NCBI RefSeq assembly: GCF_030065885.1
Contig: NZ_JASJCS010000009.1
Coordinates: 1 to 64,000, forward strand
Length of the DNA: 64,000 nucleotides
Direction: 5' to 3'
Origin: Ilumatobacter sp.
GTDB taxonomy: Bacteria; Actinomycetota; Acidimicrobiia; Acidimicrobiales; Ilumatobacteraceae
Part shown: one piece after another, positions 1 to 9,657 of the stretch
Layout: each line of letters starts with the position of its first letter
Position numbering within the stretch: the first letter of the stretch is position 1
Translations under genes and position numbers: made by a program
Notes under the pieces: model-generated
Told to the model about the DNA's origin: nothing
Databases searched by the model: none
The model's input: the letters and a program-made list of their open reading frames with translations, nothing else

Positions 1-1218
<1,218 letters not shown>

Positions 1219-1261
1219 CGAGGGCGAACTTACGCGCATCGATTGCTGATCTACAACTCGT

Positions 1262-1277
1262 GCAGATTGGAATCTGC
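1262..1277. promoter_or_regulatory. Perfect 16-bp palindrome, candidate Fur operator
   Basis: GCAGATTGGAATCTGC is a perfect 7-2-7 inverted repeat in a locally AT-richer patch. It lies 23 bp upstream of the ATG at 1239 of the Fur-family gene and 35 bp upstream of the -10-like hexamer of divergent glpD. Position and symmetry suit an autoregulatory operator. Assignment to this Fur protein is inference. Confidence 0.5.
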
Positions 1278-1312
1278 CGCGCGTCCGCCCCGACCCGACA
1301 CGTGGCGCGTCG

Positions 1313-1318
1313 TAGGCT
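1313..1318 (+). promoter_or_regulatory. -10 hexamer TAGGCT of glpD
   Basis: TAGGCT ends 6 nt before the glpD ATG, and no ribosome site lies between, as expected for leaderless transcription. Confidence 0.5.
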
Positions 1319-1324
1319 GCGGCG

Positions 1325-2992
1325 ATGCCACTCGGATCGCCGCCGCTCCCCTTCCGGCGAGACGCGATGCTCGAGCGGCTCGCTGCCGACCACTTCGACG
1401 TGCTCGTCATCGGTGGCGGCATCACCGGCGCCGGCGTGGCGCTCGACGCGGCCAGTCGCGGGTTGCGGACGGCGCTCGTCGAGCGCGACGACTTCGCCTC
1501 GGGGACCTCGTCGAAGAGCTCGAAGCTGATCCACGGTGGCCTGCGCTACCTCCAGCAGGGTGACGTCCGTCTCGTCTACCAGGCGCTGCGCGAGCGGCAA
1601 CGCCTGATCGACAACGCGCCACACCTCGTCTCGGTGCTGCCGTTCATGATCCCGGTGCTCACGCGGGACGGGCCGGTCTCGAAGAAGATCGCCAAGGCGT
1701 TGCGCACGGCGCTGTGGATGTACGACCTGACCGGCGGGTTGCGGATCGGCAAGCGCCACCAGCGCCTCGCAGCGGACGGCACGCTCGGCCACTGCCCGAC
1801 GCTGCCGGCCGACAAGGTGTCGTCGGGGTTCGTGTACTACGACGCGTCGGCCGACGACGCCCGCCTCACGCTGACGATCGCCCGCACGGCCGCGCGCCAC
1901 GGCGCAGCCGTCGCCAACCGGTGCGAGGCGGTCGAGCTGACCAAGCGCGCCGACGGCACCGTCGACGGCGCCCTCGTCGACACCGGTGACGAGCGCATCC
2001 ACGTCCGCAGCAGCGTCGTCGTGTCGGCCGCCGGGGTCTGGGCCGACGAGATCCGCCGGCTCGACGAGGGCGCCGACCCTGACTCGATCCGACCGGCGAA
2101 GGGCGTCCACATCACGATCCCGTGGCACCTCGTCGGCAACGACATCGCGGTCATCATCTCGGTGCCACGCGACAAGCGCAGCCTGTTCCTGGTGCCGTGG
2201 GGGCAGCTGCCGAACGGCACGTACGAGCACTGCTACGTCGGCACGACCGACACCGACTACAGCGGCTCGCTCGACGAGCCGCAGACCAACGACGACGACC
2301 TCGACTACGTGCTCGGCGCGCTCAACCACAGCCTCGACACCACGATCTCCCGGACCGACGTCACCGGCATGTGGGCCGGACTGCGCCCGCTCGTCAAGCA
2401 GGCGTCGTCGGGCCGCACCGCCGACCTGTCGCGGCGCCACACCGTGACCACCAGCGACTCCGGGGTCATCACCGTGACCGGCGGCAAGCTCACCACGTAC
2501 CGCGAGATGGCGGAGGACACGGTCGATGCGGTGCTCGCGCGGCTCGACCGTCGCGAGCGATGCCGCACGAAGCGGCTGCAGCTGATCGGCGCCGACGGGT
2601 ATGTCACGCTCCCCGACGACCACCCCGACCACCGGCTGGCGCACCGCTACGGGACCGAGCTGGCCGAGATCAAGGCGCTGGTTGCGATGGACAACACGCT
2701 GGTGCGGCCGCTCGTCACGGGTCTGCCCTACACGCGTGCCGAGGCGATCCACGCCGTCCGGCACGAGATGGCGACCACGCTCATCGACGTGCTGACGCGA
2801 CGAACCCGCGCCCACCTCCGCCACCGCGAGGCCACCCTCGCCGCCGCAGCCGGCGTCGCCGAGTTGATCGCGCCCGAGCTCGGGTGGAGCGAGCAGGACA
2901 TCGAGCGCGAGGTCTCCGCCTACCGCGACCTCTGCTACCACGAGCTGGTCGCCAGCAGGCGCAGCGCGGCCACCGCACAGGTGACGGCGTGA
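1325..2992 (+). CDS. glpD: FAD-dependent glycerol-3-phosphate dehydrogenase
   Basis: Membrane-associated flavoenzyme that oxidises sn-glycerol 3-phosphate to dihydroxyacetone phosphate and passes electrons to quinone. The 555-aa product has an N-terminal Rossmann dinucleotide motif (VIGGGITGAG, about residues 28-37), the family segment SSKLIHGGLRYL, and VTGGKLTTYREMAEDTV near residue 385, followed by the C-terminal helical domain. Length is normal for the family. The ATG at 1325 lies 6 nt below TAGGCT, suggesting leaderless start. It opens an operon of overlapping genes: its TGA shares bases with the next GTG. Confidence 0.95.
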   Translation: MPLGSPPLPFRRDAMLERLAADHFDVLVIGGGITGAGVALDAASRGLRTALVERDDFASGTSSKSSKLIHGGLRYLQQGDVRLVYQALRERQRLIDNAPHLVSVLPFMIPVLTRDGPVSKKIAKALRTALWMYDLTGGLRIGKRHQRLAADGTLGHCPTLPADKVSSGFVYYDASADDARLTLTIARTAARHGAAVANRCEAVELTKRADGTVDGALVDTGDERIHVRSSVVVSAAGVWADEIRRLDEGADPDSIRPAKGVHITIPWHLVGNDIAVIISVPRDKRSLFLVPWGQLPNGTYEHCYVGTTDTDYSGSLDEPQTNDDDLDYVLGALNHSLDTTISRTDVTGMWAGLRPLVKQASSGRTADLSRRHTVTTSDSGVITVTGGKLTTYREMAEDTVDAVLARLDRRERCRTKRLQLIGADGYVTLPDDHPDHRLAHRYGTELAEIKALVAMDNTLVRPLVTGLPYTRAEAIHAVRHEMATTLIDVLTRRTRAHLRHREATLAAAAGVAELIAPELGWSEQDIEREVSAYRDLCYHELVASRRSAATAQVTA

Positions 2993-4467
2993 CGCAGCCG
3001 ACGCCACCGATCGAGCTGACCGGAACCGGCGAGCACCTCACCGCGCCCGCCGCTCCCCTGCCGGACGACCTCGCCGCACGACTCGGCGGCATCTGCGACA
3101 CCGTCGTCGACGTCGCCGAGCTCGCCGAGGCGAGCCGCGACTGGTGGCCGCTGGCATTGCACTGGTCGATCGCGGGCGAGACGCCCAAGCGGGCCGCTGT
3201 GCTCGTCCGGCCCACCGCGACCGAGGAGGTGTCGGGCGTGCTGGCGGCCTGCAACGAGGCCCGCGTTCCGGTGACGGCAGCGGGCGGACGGAGCGGCGTG
3301 TGCGGCGCATCGGTGCCGGTGTTCGGCGGGGTGCTGCTCGACCTCACCGGACTCGACTCGATCGGCTCGGTCGACGAGGCCTCGGGCATCGTCGAGGTCG
3401 CGGCCGGCGTGTTCGGGCCCGACCTCGAACGGGTGATCAACACCCACCACGGGCTGACCGTCGGCCACTTCCCGCAAAGCTTCGACCTCGCGACCGTCGG
3501 CGGGTGGGTCGCGTGCCGGGGCGCCGGGCAGTACTCGACCCGCTACGGCAAGATCGAGGACATGGTCGTCGGGCTCGAGCTCGTGCTGGCCGACGGCCGC
3601 GTCGTGCGGACCGGCGGCGCCCCGGCTGCTGCGGTGGGACCGGACCTCACGCAACTCTTCGTCGGCTCCGAGGGCACCCTGGGCGTGATCACCCGGGTGT
3701 GGCTGCGGGCCCATCCGGTCCCCCCGGCACAGCGCCGAGCTGCGTACCGGTTCGACACGCTGTCGGCGGGGTTCGAGGCCTGCCGCCGGATCTTGCGTCG
3801 CGGCGCGACCCCGGCGGTGCTCCGGTTGTACGACGGCGTCGAGTCGGCCCGCGGTCACGGCGGCGACGGCACCGACTGTGCGTTGCTCGTGCTCGACGAG
3901 GGCGACGAGGCCATCGTCGACGCGGCGATGTCGGTGGTCGACGAGGTCTGCCTCGACCTCGGCACGGCGGCCGACGAGTCGCTGGTGGCCGACTGGATCG
4001 AGCACCGCAACGACACGTCCGCCTTGCAGGACCTGACCCGGCGGGGCTTCGTGGTCGACACGATGGAGATCGCTGCGCCGTGGAGCGCGCTCGACGCCGT
4101 CTACGAGGCCGCCACGACGGCACTCATGGCCGTGCCGCACGCGGTCGTGGCGAGCTGCCACCTCTCGCACAGCTATGTCGACGGCGCCTGCCTCTACTTC
4201 ACGTTCGCGGCGACGCCGCCGGCCGACGAGATCGAATCGACCTACGTCGCGCTCTGGGACGCAGGCCAGCGAGCGATCCTCGGCGCCGGCGGCAACCTGT
4301 CGCACCACCACGGCGTCGGCCTCAATCGAGCGCGCTTCGTCGAGAACGCCCTCGGACCGGCGTTCGACGTGCTCGTCGGGCTGAAGCAGACGCTCGACCC
4401 CGCGGGCATCCTCAACCCGGGGAAGTTGGGACTGCCCGGGCCGTTCGGGGCACCATCGTGGCCGTGA
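2989..4467 (+). CDS. FAD-binding oxidase of the alkyl-DHAP synthase/GlcD family
   Basis: 492-aa flavoprotein with an N-terminal PCMH-type FAD-binding domain (AAGGRSGVCGASVPVFGGVLLDL, about residues 95-120; TVGGWVACRGAGQYSTRYGKIEDM; GSEGTLGVITRVWL) and a C-terminal domain. The C-terminal half carries SHSYVDGACLYFTFAA and LSHHHGVG, which match conserved segments of alkylglycerone-phosphate synthase, including its histidine tract. That enzyme makes ether-lipid precursors from acyl-DHAP. With GlpD and an FGGY kinase in the same operon, a role in glycerol-phosphate or ether-lipid metabolism is plausible, but a 2-hydroxyacid oxidase role is not excluded. The GTG start overlaps the glpD stop by GTGA. 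Confidence 0.85.
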   Translation: MTQPTPPIELTGTGEHLTAPAAPLPDDLAARLGGICDTVVDVAELAEASRDWWPLALHWSIAGETPKRAAVLVRPTATEEVSGVLAACNEARVPVTAAGGRSGVCGASVPVFGGVLLDLTGLDSIGSVDEASGIVEVAAGVFGPDLERVINTHHGLTVGHFPQSFDLATVGGWVACRGAGQYSTRYGKIEDMVVGLELVLADGRVVRTGGAPAAAVGPDLTQLFVGSEGTLGVITRVWLRAHPVPPAQRRAAYRFDTLSAGFEACRRILRRGATPAVLRLYDGVESARGHGGDGTDCALLVLDEGDEAIVDAAMSVVDEVCLDLGTAADESLVADWIEHRNDTSALQDLTRRGFVVDTMEIAAPWSALDAVYEAATTALMAVPHAVVASCHLSHSYVDGACLYFTFAATPPADEIESTYVALWDAGQRAILGAGGNLSHHHGVGLNRARFVENALGPAFDVLVGLKQTLDPAGILNPGKLGLPGPFGAPSWP

Positions 4468-4919
4468 ACACCGAGCGGTGGGACGTCGACGCGCTCAAGG
4501 CCGGCGGCATGGTCGCGCTCGTCTTCGCGGTGCCGTTGTCGATCGCCGCGCGATGGGCTGCGGAGAGCCGCGACGACAACACGCTCGCGCTGTGGCTCTC
4601 GGTCGGTGCGGTCTTCGGGTTCCTCCTCGGCGCCGGGTGCGCGGCGTGGGTGCAGCGGCGCGACCTGCCGCTGAGCCACGGCATGGCGACCGCGATCGGT
4701 GCCTACGTGCTCGCGCAGCTGATCTTCATCACCGTCAGGTTGGCGAGCGGCAACGACGTCCGCTGGTTCGCCGCGCTCTTCAACCTCTCGGTCGTCGTCG
4801 GCGTGGGGTTGCTCGGCGGGATGCTCGGCGGCCGCCTGCGGGCGAAGGGGTTCCGGCCGTCCACCGCGCTCCCCGACCTGCCGGACCTCCCCGATCGCGG
4901 AAAGGACACCGCCCCGTGA
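4464..4919 (+). CDS. Small four-helix membrane protein in the glycerol operon
   Basis: About 151 aa with four predicted transmembrane stretches (around MVALVFAVPLSIAA, LALWLSVGAVFGFLLG, AIGAYVLAQLIFITV and LFNLSVVVGVGLLGGML), then a proline/aspartate-rich cytoplasmic tail. No family recognised. The GTG at 4464 overlaps the preceding stop, and a GTG two codons earlier (4458) is also possible. The stop overlaps the start of the next kinase gene, so the four genes are translationally coupled. It may serve membrane anchoring or transport of a glycerol-like substrate, but nothing in the sequence proves this. Confidence 0.75.
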   Translation: MNTERWDVDALKAGGMVALVFAVPLSIAARWAAESRDDNTLALWLSVGAVFGFLLGAGCAAWVQRRDLPLSHGMATAIGAYVLAQLIFITVRLASGNDVRWFAALFNLSVVVGVGLLGGMLGGRLRAKGFRPSTALPDLPDLPDRGKDTAP

Positions 4920-6364
4920 TTCTCGTCATCGATGTCGGCACGACCGGGCTCCGGTCCGCGATCGTGCGCCCCGACGCGACGGTCGCCGCGATCGAGCACC
5001 TCCCGTTCGCGCCCGACTCGCCGTTCCCCGGCATGGTGGAGTTCGACGCCACCCGCATGGCCCAACTGGTGCTCGAAGCGGCGCAGACCGTGCTCCGGCG
5101 CACCGGCAACCCGCCGGTCAACGGCGTCGGCGTCACGAACCAGCGTGCCACGACGATCGTGTGGGAACGCACGACGGGCCGCCCGATCGGCCCGGCCATC
5201 GGCTGGCAGGACCTGCGAACCGTCGGCGAGTGCCTGACGGCGAAGGCCGAACACGGCCTCGACCTCGCGCCCAACCAGTCGGCGACCAAGATCGGCTGGC
5301 TGCTCGCGAACTGCGGCGACCACGACCCCGCCGACCTGTGCTTCGGCACGGTCGACTCGTGGGTGGCGTGGACGCTGTCCGACGGGGCCCTGCATGTCAC
5401 CGACCACACCAACGCCGCGATCACCGGCCTGTACTCGATCGAGCGGCGCGGCTGGCACATCGAGAACTGCCAGACGCTCGGCATCGACCCGGCGATGCTG
5501 CCGACGATCGTCGACACGATCGGCGTCGCCGGCGAGGCCACCGCGCTCCCCGACGGCCCACCGATCGGTGCCCTGGCCGGCGACCAGCAGGCGTCGCTCG
5601 TCGGCCAGGGCTGCGTGACCCCCGGCCACGCGAAGTTCACGTTCGGCACGGGTGGCATGCTCGACATGACCACGGGGCCCGACGTGCCGGCGAGCGCAGC
5701 TCGGTCCGAGAACGGCACGTTCCCGATCGTCGCTTGGACGCAGGACGGGTCGGTGACGTGGGGCGTCGAGGCGATCATGCTCTCGGCCGGGAGCAACGTC
5801 GAGTGGCTGCGCGACGACCTCCAGCTGATCGCGTCCTCGAAGGAGAGCCACGACGTCGCTGCCGCCTGCGAGACCGCCGATGGCGTGGTCTACGTTCCGG
5901 CGCTGCTCGGGCTGGGCACGCCGCACTGGGACTACGGGGCCCGCGGCACGCTGCTCGGCATCACGCGGGGCACCGAGCGGGCGCACGTGGTGCGGGCGGT
6001 GCTCGAGGGGATCGCCCACCGCAGCGCCGACATGGTCGAGGCGGCCGAGGCCGACACCGGGCTGACGATCCCGTCCTTGCGCGTGGACGGCGGGATGAGC
6101 GGGAACCCGACGTTCGTCCAGGCCATCGCCGACGCCACCCGCAAGCCGGTCGAGGTCTCGCCGACCGTCGACGCCACCACGGTCGGCGCCGGCCTCATGG
6201 CGGGCACTGCGGTCGGCGAGTGGCCCGACGTCGAGACGGCTGCGGCAACGTTCACGCCGGCGTCGGTGGTCGAGCCCGCCGGCGAGCTCGACCGCGACGC
6301 ATGGCGGGCCGCGGTCGAGCGATCCGCCGGATGGATTCCAGAGCTGTCCGCACTTGACTTCTAG
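4916..6364 (+). CDS. FGGY-family carbohydrate kinase, glycerol-kinase-like
   Basis: 482-aa ATP-dependent sugar or polyol kinase. The N-terminal phosphate-binding motif DVGTTGLRSAIV and the catalytic-base segment LAGDQQASLVGQ are intact, and the C-terminal half has GGMSGNPTFVQAIADATRKPVEVS. The overall pattern is closest to glycerol kinase (VTNQRATTIVWERTTGRPIGPAIGWQDLRT). The glycerol-contacting Glu of E. coli GlpK (NQRET) is Ala here (NQRAT), so the substrate may not be plain glycerol. The GTG at 4916 follows AAAGGA and overlaps the preceding stop. Operon context with GlpD favours glycerol or a derivative. Confidence 0.87.
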   Translation: MILVIDVGTTGLRSAIVRPDATVAAIEHLPFAPDSPFPGMVEFDATRMAQLVLEAAQTVLRRTGNPPVNGVGVTNQRATTIVWERTTGRPIGPAIGWQDLRTVGECLTAKAEHGLDLAPNQSATKIGWLLANCGDHDPADLCFGTVDSWVAWTLSDGALHVTDHTNAAITGLYSIERRGWHIENCQTLGIDPAMLPTIVDTIGVAGEATALPDGPPIGALAGDQQASLVGQGCVTPGHAKFTFGTGGMLDMTTGPDVPASAARSENGTFPIVAWTQDGSVTWGVEAIMLSAGSNVEWLRDDLQLIASSKESHDVAAACETADGVVYVPALLGLGTPHWDYGARGTLLGITRGTERAHVVRAVLEGIAHRSADMVEAAEADTGLTIPSLRVDGGMSGNPTFVQAIADATRKPVEVSPTVDATTVGAGLMAGTAVGEWPDVETAAATFTPASVVEPAGELDRDAWRAAVERSAGWIPELSALDF

Positions 6365-6445
6365 AATGGCGTGGCCCCGGCCCAGAACACCATCATGTGG
6401 GCCGCGCACGCACCCGACACCTGATCGCTCGAAAGGACACCACAC

Positions 6446-7024
6446 GTGACTGACGCCGCCCTTGCGGATGACGCAGCACCCGAACGGTCCAGCCGCCGCG
6501 CGCTGCTCGGCGCCGGCGTCATCGGCGCCGCGATGGCACTGGCCCGCTCGGGCACCGCTGCCGCGAGCACGTCCGGGTTGTCCGACGACGACCTCGCGCA
6601 GGTCGGCTTCGCGATCTCGCTCGAGCTGACCGCACGCGACCTGTACGACGCGGCGATCGCCGGCGGCGCCGACGATCCGCTGTGGGGCGTCATGCGCGAG
6701 CAGCACGAGGCGTACGCCCAGCGCCTCGCCGGCATCTCGGGGATCTCGGCGGACACCCGCAACGATGCGGTGTACGACGCGCTCGAAGGTGCCTTCACCG
6801 CCGGCGACCCGGCCGGAGCGGCGTTCGATCTCGAGAACACGGCGGCGGCCACGCACGTCGAGCTGCTCGGGGCGGTCAGCGACCCCGAGCCGGCTGCGGC
6901 GATCGCATCCATCGCCGCCATCGAGTCCCGCCACGCCACGGTGCTGGCCGGCCTCAGTGGCCAGGGCGGCGACTTCGACGCACTGTTCCTCAACACCGCG
7001 ACCGCACTGTCGCCGGAGGCCTGA
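6446..7024 (+). CDS. Tat-exported ferritin-like protein
   Basis: 192 aa. A twin-arginine signal (SSRRALLGAGVIGAAMALA, about residues 14-32) precedes a four-helix ferritin-like domain (Ferritin_2-type). Carboxylate/histidine positions are visible in LELTARDLY, REQHEAYAQRL, LENTAAATHVELL and IESRHATVL, a pattern consistent with a di-metal site outside the membrane. Substrate and metal are unknown. The GTG at 6446 follows GAAAGGA. A TAGAAT hexamer (6362-6367) over the end of the kinase gene could be its promoter. It pairs with a second ferritin-like gene 2 bp downstream. Confidence 0.85.
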   Translation: MTDAALADDAAPERSSRRALLGAGVIGAAMALARSGTAAASTSGLSDDDLAQVGFAISLELTARDLYDAAIAGGADDPLWGVMREQHEAYAQRLAGISGISADTRNDAVYDALEGAFTAGDPAGAAFDLENTAAATHVELLGAVSDPEPAAAIASIAAIESRHATVLAGLSGQGGDFDALFLNTATALSPEA

Positions 7025-7026
7025 CC

Positions 7027-7836
7027 GTGAATCGCTTCAACCCCTCGCTCGATCGCCGCCAGCTGCTCCGCAGCGGCGGCCTCGCCCTGTCGATGGGCGC
7101 GGTCGTGGCCGCTTGTGGCGCCGACCGGGGCGGCAGTGACGCCCCGGGTCGCCTCGGCCTCGCCGAGCCGGCCGCGACGTTGCCGCCCGCCGAGGTCAAC
7201 GACACCGTGCTGCTGCGCACAGCGCAGTCGCTCGAGTACACGGCCCTGGCCGTCTACGACGCGGCAGCGGGCACCGGCGTGCTCACCAACGCCGAGACGG
7301 CGCTCGCCGGGCGCTTCGTCGACGATCACACCGGTCACGCGGCGCGGCTCGGCACGCTCATCACCGAGCTCGGGGGCGAGGAATTCACCTGCGCCAACCC
7401 ATTCATCATGGAGCGTGCCGTCGGCCCGATCGTCGGTGCGCTCGACGGTTCCGACGACGTGCATCGCGACGTGCTCAACATCGCCCATGCGTTCGAATCG
7501 CTGGCGGGCGCGTCGTACCAGGCGCTGGTGGCGTCGCTCTCGGGTCTCGATCTCCGCCGCGAAGCGATGCGCATCGGCGGCGACGAGCACCGCCATGCGG
7601 CTGCGCTGGCGGCAGCGATCAACGCCGACGAGCTCGTCAGCCCCGAGATCTACGGCGAGCCGGTCGGGCCCGACAGCGACGGCTTCCCGGTGCCGTACGC
7701 GATCCCGTCGACGTTCGGTCGACTCACCGGCATCGAGTTGGTGGTCGGCGCACGTGACGACGAGGGCACACGGTTCAGCACGCAGCTGCAGACGCCGGCC
7801 GAGAACAGCTTCGTCTACGAGTACCAGTCCTGCTGA
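7027..7836 (+). CDS. Tat-exported ferritin-like lipoprotein
   Basis: 269 aa. The N-terminus combines a twin-arginine motif (DRRQLLRSGG) with a lipobox-like VVAACG, so the mature protein is probably a Tat-translocated lipoprotein. The body is ferritin-like, with metal-ligand candidates in SLEYTALAVYDAA, DDHTGHAARL, AHAFESLAGASYQAL and GGDEHRHAAAL. The C-terminus has an extra segment ending in a Cys. It is co-transcribed with the preceding ferritin-like gene, so the two may form a heteromeric metal-binding complex at the outer face of the membrane. That pairing is inferred. Confidence 0.85.
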   Translation: MNRFNPSLDRRQLLRSGGLALSMGAVVAACGADRGGSDAPGRLGLAEPAATLPPAEVNDTVLLRTAQSLEYTALAVYDAAAGTGVLTNAETALAGRFVDDHTGHAARLGTLITELGGEEFTCANPFIMERAVGPIVGALDGSDDVHRDVLNIAHAFESLAGASYQALVASLSGLDLRREAMRIGGDEHRHAAALAAAINADELVSPEIYGEPVGPDSDGFPVPYAIPSTFGRLTGIELVVGARDDEGTRFSTQLQTPAENSFVYEYQSC

Positions 7837-7843
7837 CCGTTCA

Positions 7844-7937
7844 CGTTTCACGTTGTGTCAGACACAACGTGAAACGGATGCGCCAGGCACGGGTCGGACC
7901 CCTGCGATTTCACGATGTGTCTGACACAACGTGAAAC
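7844..7937. repeat. Nested palindromic repeats between converging genes
   Basis: Two long inverted repeats flank a short one. The first (7844-7876) is perfect: CGTTTCACGTTGTGTC, one base, then its complement. A shorter GGGTC-G-GACCC palindrome follows. The second long repeat (7907-7937) repeats the first with one base changed in each arm. It lies between the 3' ends of converging genes and could act as a bidirectional terminator. The perfect arms and the repeat of the unit look more like a REP-type element. Confidence 0.7.
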
Positions 7938-7945
7938 AACGTGAG

Positions 7946-8509
7946 CTAGGCGACGCGGACGGCTTCGACGAGGTTGTAGAGGAACGAAGCGCCGAGGATC
8001 GCGCCGACCAGCAGCATGATGCGGCTTGCGAGCGCCGTGCCCTTGCGCCACAGGAACACCGCTGCGACGCACGCGACGCTGACCACGATCAGAAAGCCCA
8101 TGTCGCCGTCGAGGCCGACGTCCCAGAGCTTCGTCGCGCTGACGTCGCCCGGGAAGAGCGGATTGTCCTGCGCGGTGAGCGTGTTCCAGCCGAGCCAGCC
8201 GGCCCAGAATGCGCCGATGCCGACCGGCGCGAGCAGTGCCATGTGGACCTTGAGGTTGAGCATCGCGATGACGACGGCCGTGGTCACCACGAGGGCGATG
8301 CCGGTCTGATAGCCGTTGTTGCCCAGGTTGTCGAACACGGCGGCGACGACGTCGGCCACGCTCGATGCGAAGCCCTGTCCGGCTTCGGCGGGCGACTCGG
8401 TGCCCCCGTCACCGACGGGCGTTGCGGCGGGCTCGGTCGTCGGCGGCAACGTCGGATCGGTCACGGACGCGATGGACGCGGCAACGGCGGCTGAGGCGTG
8501 CGTCAGCAT
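7946..8509 (-). CDS. Membrane protein of unknown function
   Basis: 187 aa from the ATG at 8509; an ATG eight codons upstream (8533) is also open. An N-terminal Ala/Thr/Pro-rich exported segment precedes three hydrophobic helices (GIALVVTTAVVIAMLNL, MALLAPVGIGAFWAGWLGW, GFLIVVSVACVAAVFLW) and a fourth, IMLLVGAILGASFLYNLV. No family recognised. It is divergent from the DUF2855 gene, with about 60 bp between starts, and converges on the ferritin-like pair through the palindromic repeats. Confidence 0.7.
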   Translation of the reverse strand: MLTHASAAVAASIASVTDPTLPPTTEPAATPVGDGGTESPAEAGQGFASSVADVVAAVFDNLGNNGYQTGIALVVTTAVVIAMLNLKVHMALLAPVGIGAFWAGWLGWNTLTAQDNPLFPGDVSATKLWDVGLDGDMGFLIVVSVACVAAVFLWRKGTALASRIMLLVGAILGASFLYNLVEAVRVA

Positions 8510-8556
8510 CGGTTCCAGCTTGTCATGGGGCATCGGCCAGTTGGCGGATGCCGGGC

Positions 8557-8562
8557 TACCGT
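8557..8562 (+). promoter_or_regulatory. -10 hexamer TACCGT of the DUF2855 gene
   Basis: TACCGT ends 6 nt before the ATG at 8569, without a ribosome site between. Confidence 0.5.
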
Positions 8563-8568
8563 GCGGGC

Positions 8569-9657
8569 ATGACCGACTGGCACTTCCTCGTCGACCGCAA
8601 CGACTACCGGCACACCCGCACGGTCGACGCCGAACCGGCAGCGCTCGCCGACGGCCAGGCACGCGTGCGGGTCGACGCGTTCGGCTTCACGGCCAACAAC
8701 ATCACGTACGCGGCGGCCGGCGACATGATCGGCTACTGGACGTTCTTCCCGGCGCCCGATCTCGGCGATGCGGTCCAGTGGGGCCGCGTGCCGGTCTGGG
8801 GCTTCGCCGACGTGGTCGAGTCGCGCAGCGACGGCGTGAACGAGGGCGAGCGGCTGTTCGGCTACTTCCCGATGTCGACCGAGCTGGTGATCGAACCGAC
8901 CGGCGTCACCGAGGCGGCGTTGAGCGACGGCGCCCCGCACCGCGCCGCGCTGCCGCCGGTGTACAACCGCTACGTCCGCTGCGGGGCCGACCCCGGCTAC
9001 GACGCCGACCTCGAGGCCGAACAGATGCTGTACCGGCCGCTGTTCTTCACCTCCTTCCTGATCGACGACTTCCTCGACGACAACGGCTTCTTCGGTGCGT
9101 CGACCGTGGTGTTGACGAGTGCGTCGAGCAAGACCTCGTTCGGCACCGCCCACCTGCTGCACCAGCGCGAGGAGTTGACCGTCGTCGGGCTCACCTCGGC
9201 GGGCAACGTCGGGTTCGTCGAGCGCCTCGGCTGCTACGACCGGGTCGTCACGTACGACGACGTCGCCTCGCTGCCCGACGGCCCGGCTGCGCTGGTCGAC
9301 ATGAGCGGCAACGCCTCGGTCGTGCGCTCGGTGCACGAGCGCTACGGCGACGACTTGAAGGTGTCGGCCGTAGTCGGCATCACGCACTGGGAGGATCGGC
9401 TCGGCAGCGCCGAACCGCTCCCGGGCCCGGCGCAGACGATGTTCTTCGCCCCGAGCCAGATCGAGAAGCGCCACCAGGACTGGGGCCCCGGCGTCGTCGA
9501 GGAACGGCTCGCCGAGGCGTGGGGACCGTTCATCGAGAAGGTGTCGGGTTGGGTGACGATCGAGCACGGCTCGGGTCCCGACGCCGTCGCCGACGTCTTC
9601 GCCGAGATGCTGGAGGGCGAGACGTCGCCCGACGTCGCCCACGTCCTGCACCCGTGA
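8569..9657 (+). CDS. DUF2855 family protein (MDR-like)
   Basis: 362 aa resembling DUF2855 proteins, distant relatives of medium-chain dehydrogenases without the usual zinc motifs. Features seen are VWGFADVVES, FTSFLIDDFLDDNGFFGA and a nucleotide-fold-like stretch STVVLTSASSKTSFGTAHLL followed by LTVVGLTSAGNVGFVERLGCYDRVVTYDD, as in the Rossmann part of MDR enzymes. The reaction is unknown. The ATG at 8569 lies 6 nt below TACCGT. It stands alone, divergent from the membrane protein gene. Confidence 0.8.
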   Translation: MTDWHFLVDRNDYRHTRTVDAEPAALADGQARVRVDAFGFTANNITYAAAGDMIGYWTFFPAPDLGDAVQWGRVPVWGFADVVESRSDGVNEGERLFGYFPMSTELVIEPTGVTEAALSDGAPHRAALPPVYNRYVRCGADPGYDADLEAEQMLYRPLFFTSFLIDDFLDDNGFFGASTVVLTSASSKTSFGTAHLLHQREELTVVGLTSAGNVGFVERLGCYDRVVTYDDVASLPDGPAALVDMSGNASVVRSVHERYGDDLKVSAVVGITHWEDRLGSAEPLPGPAQTMFFAPSQIEKRHQDWGPGVVEERLAEAWGPFIEKVSGWVTIEHGSGPDAVADVFAEMLEGETSPDVAHVLHP

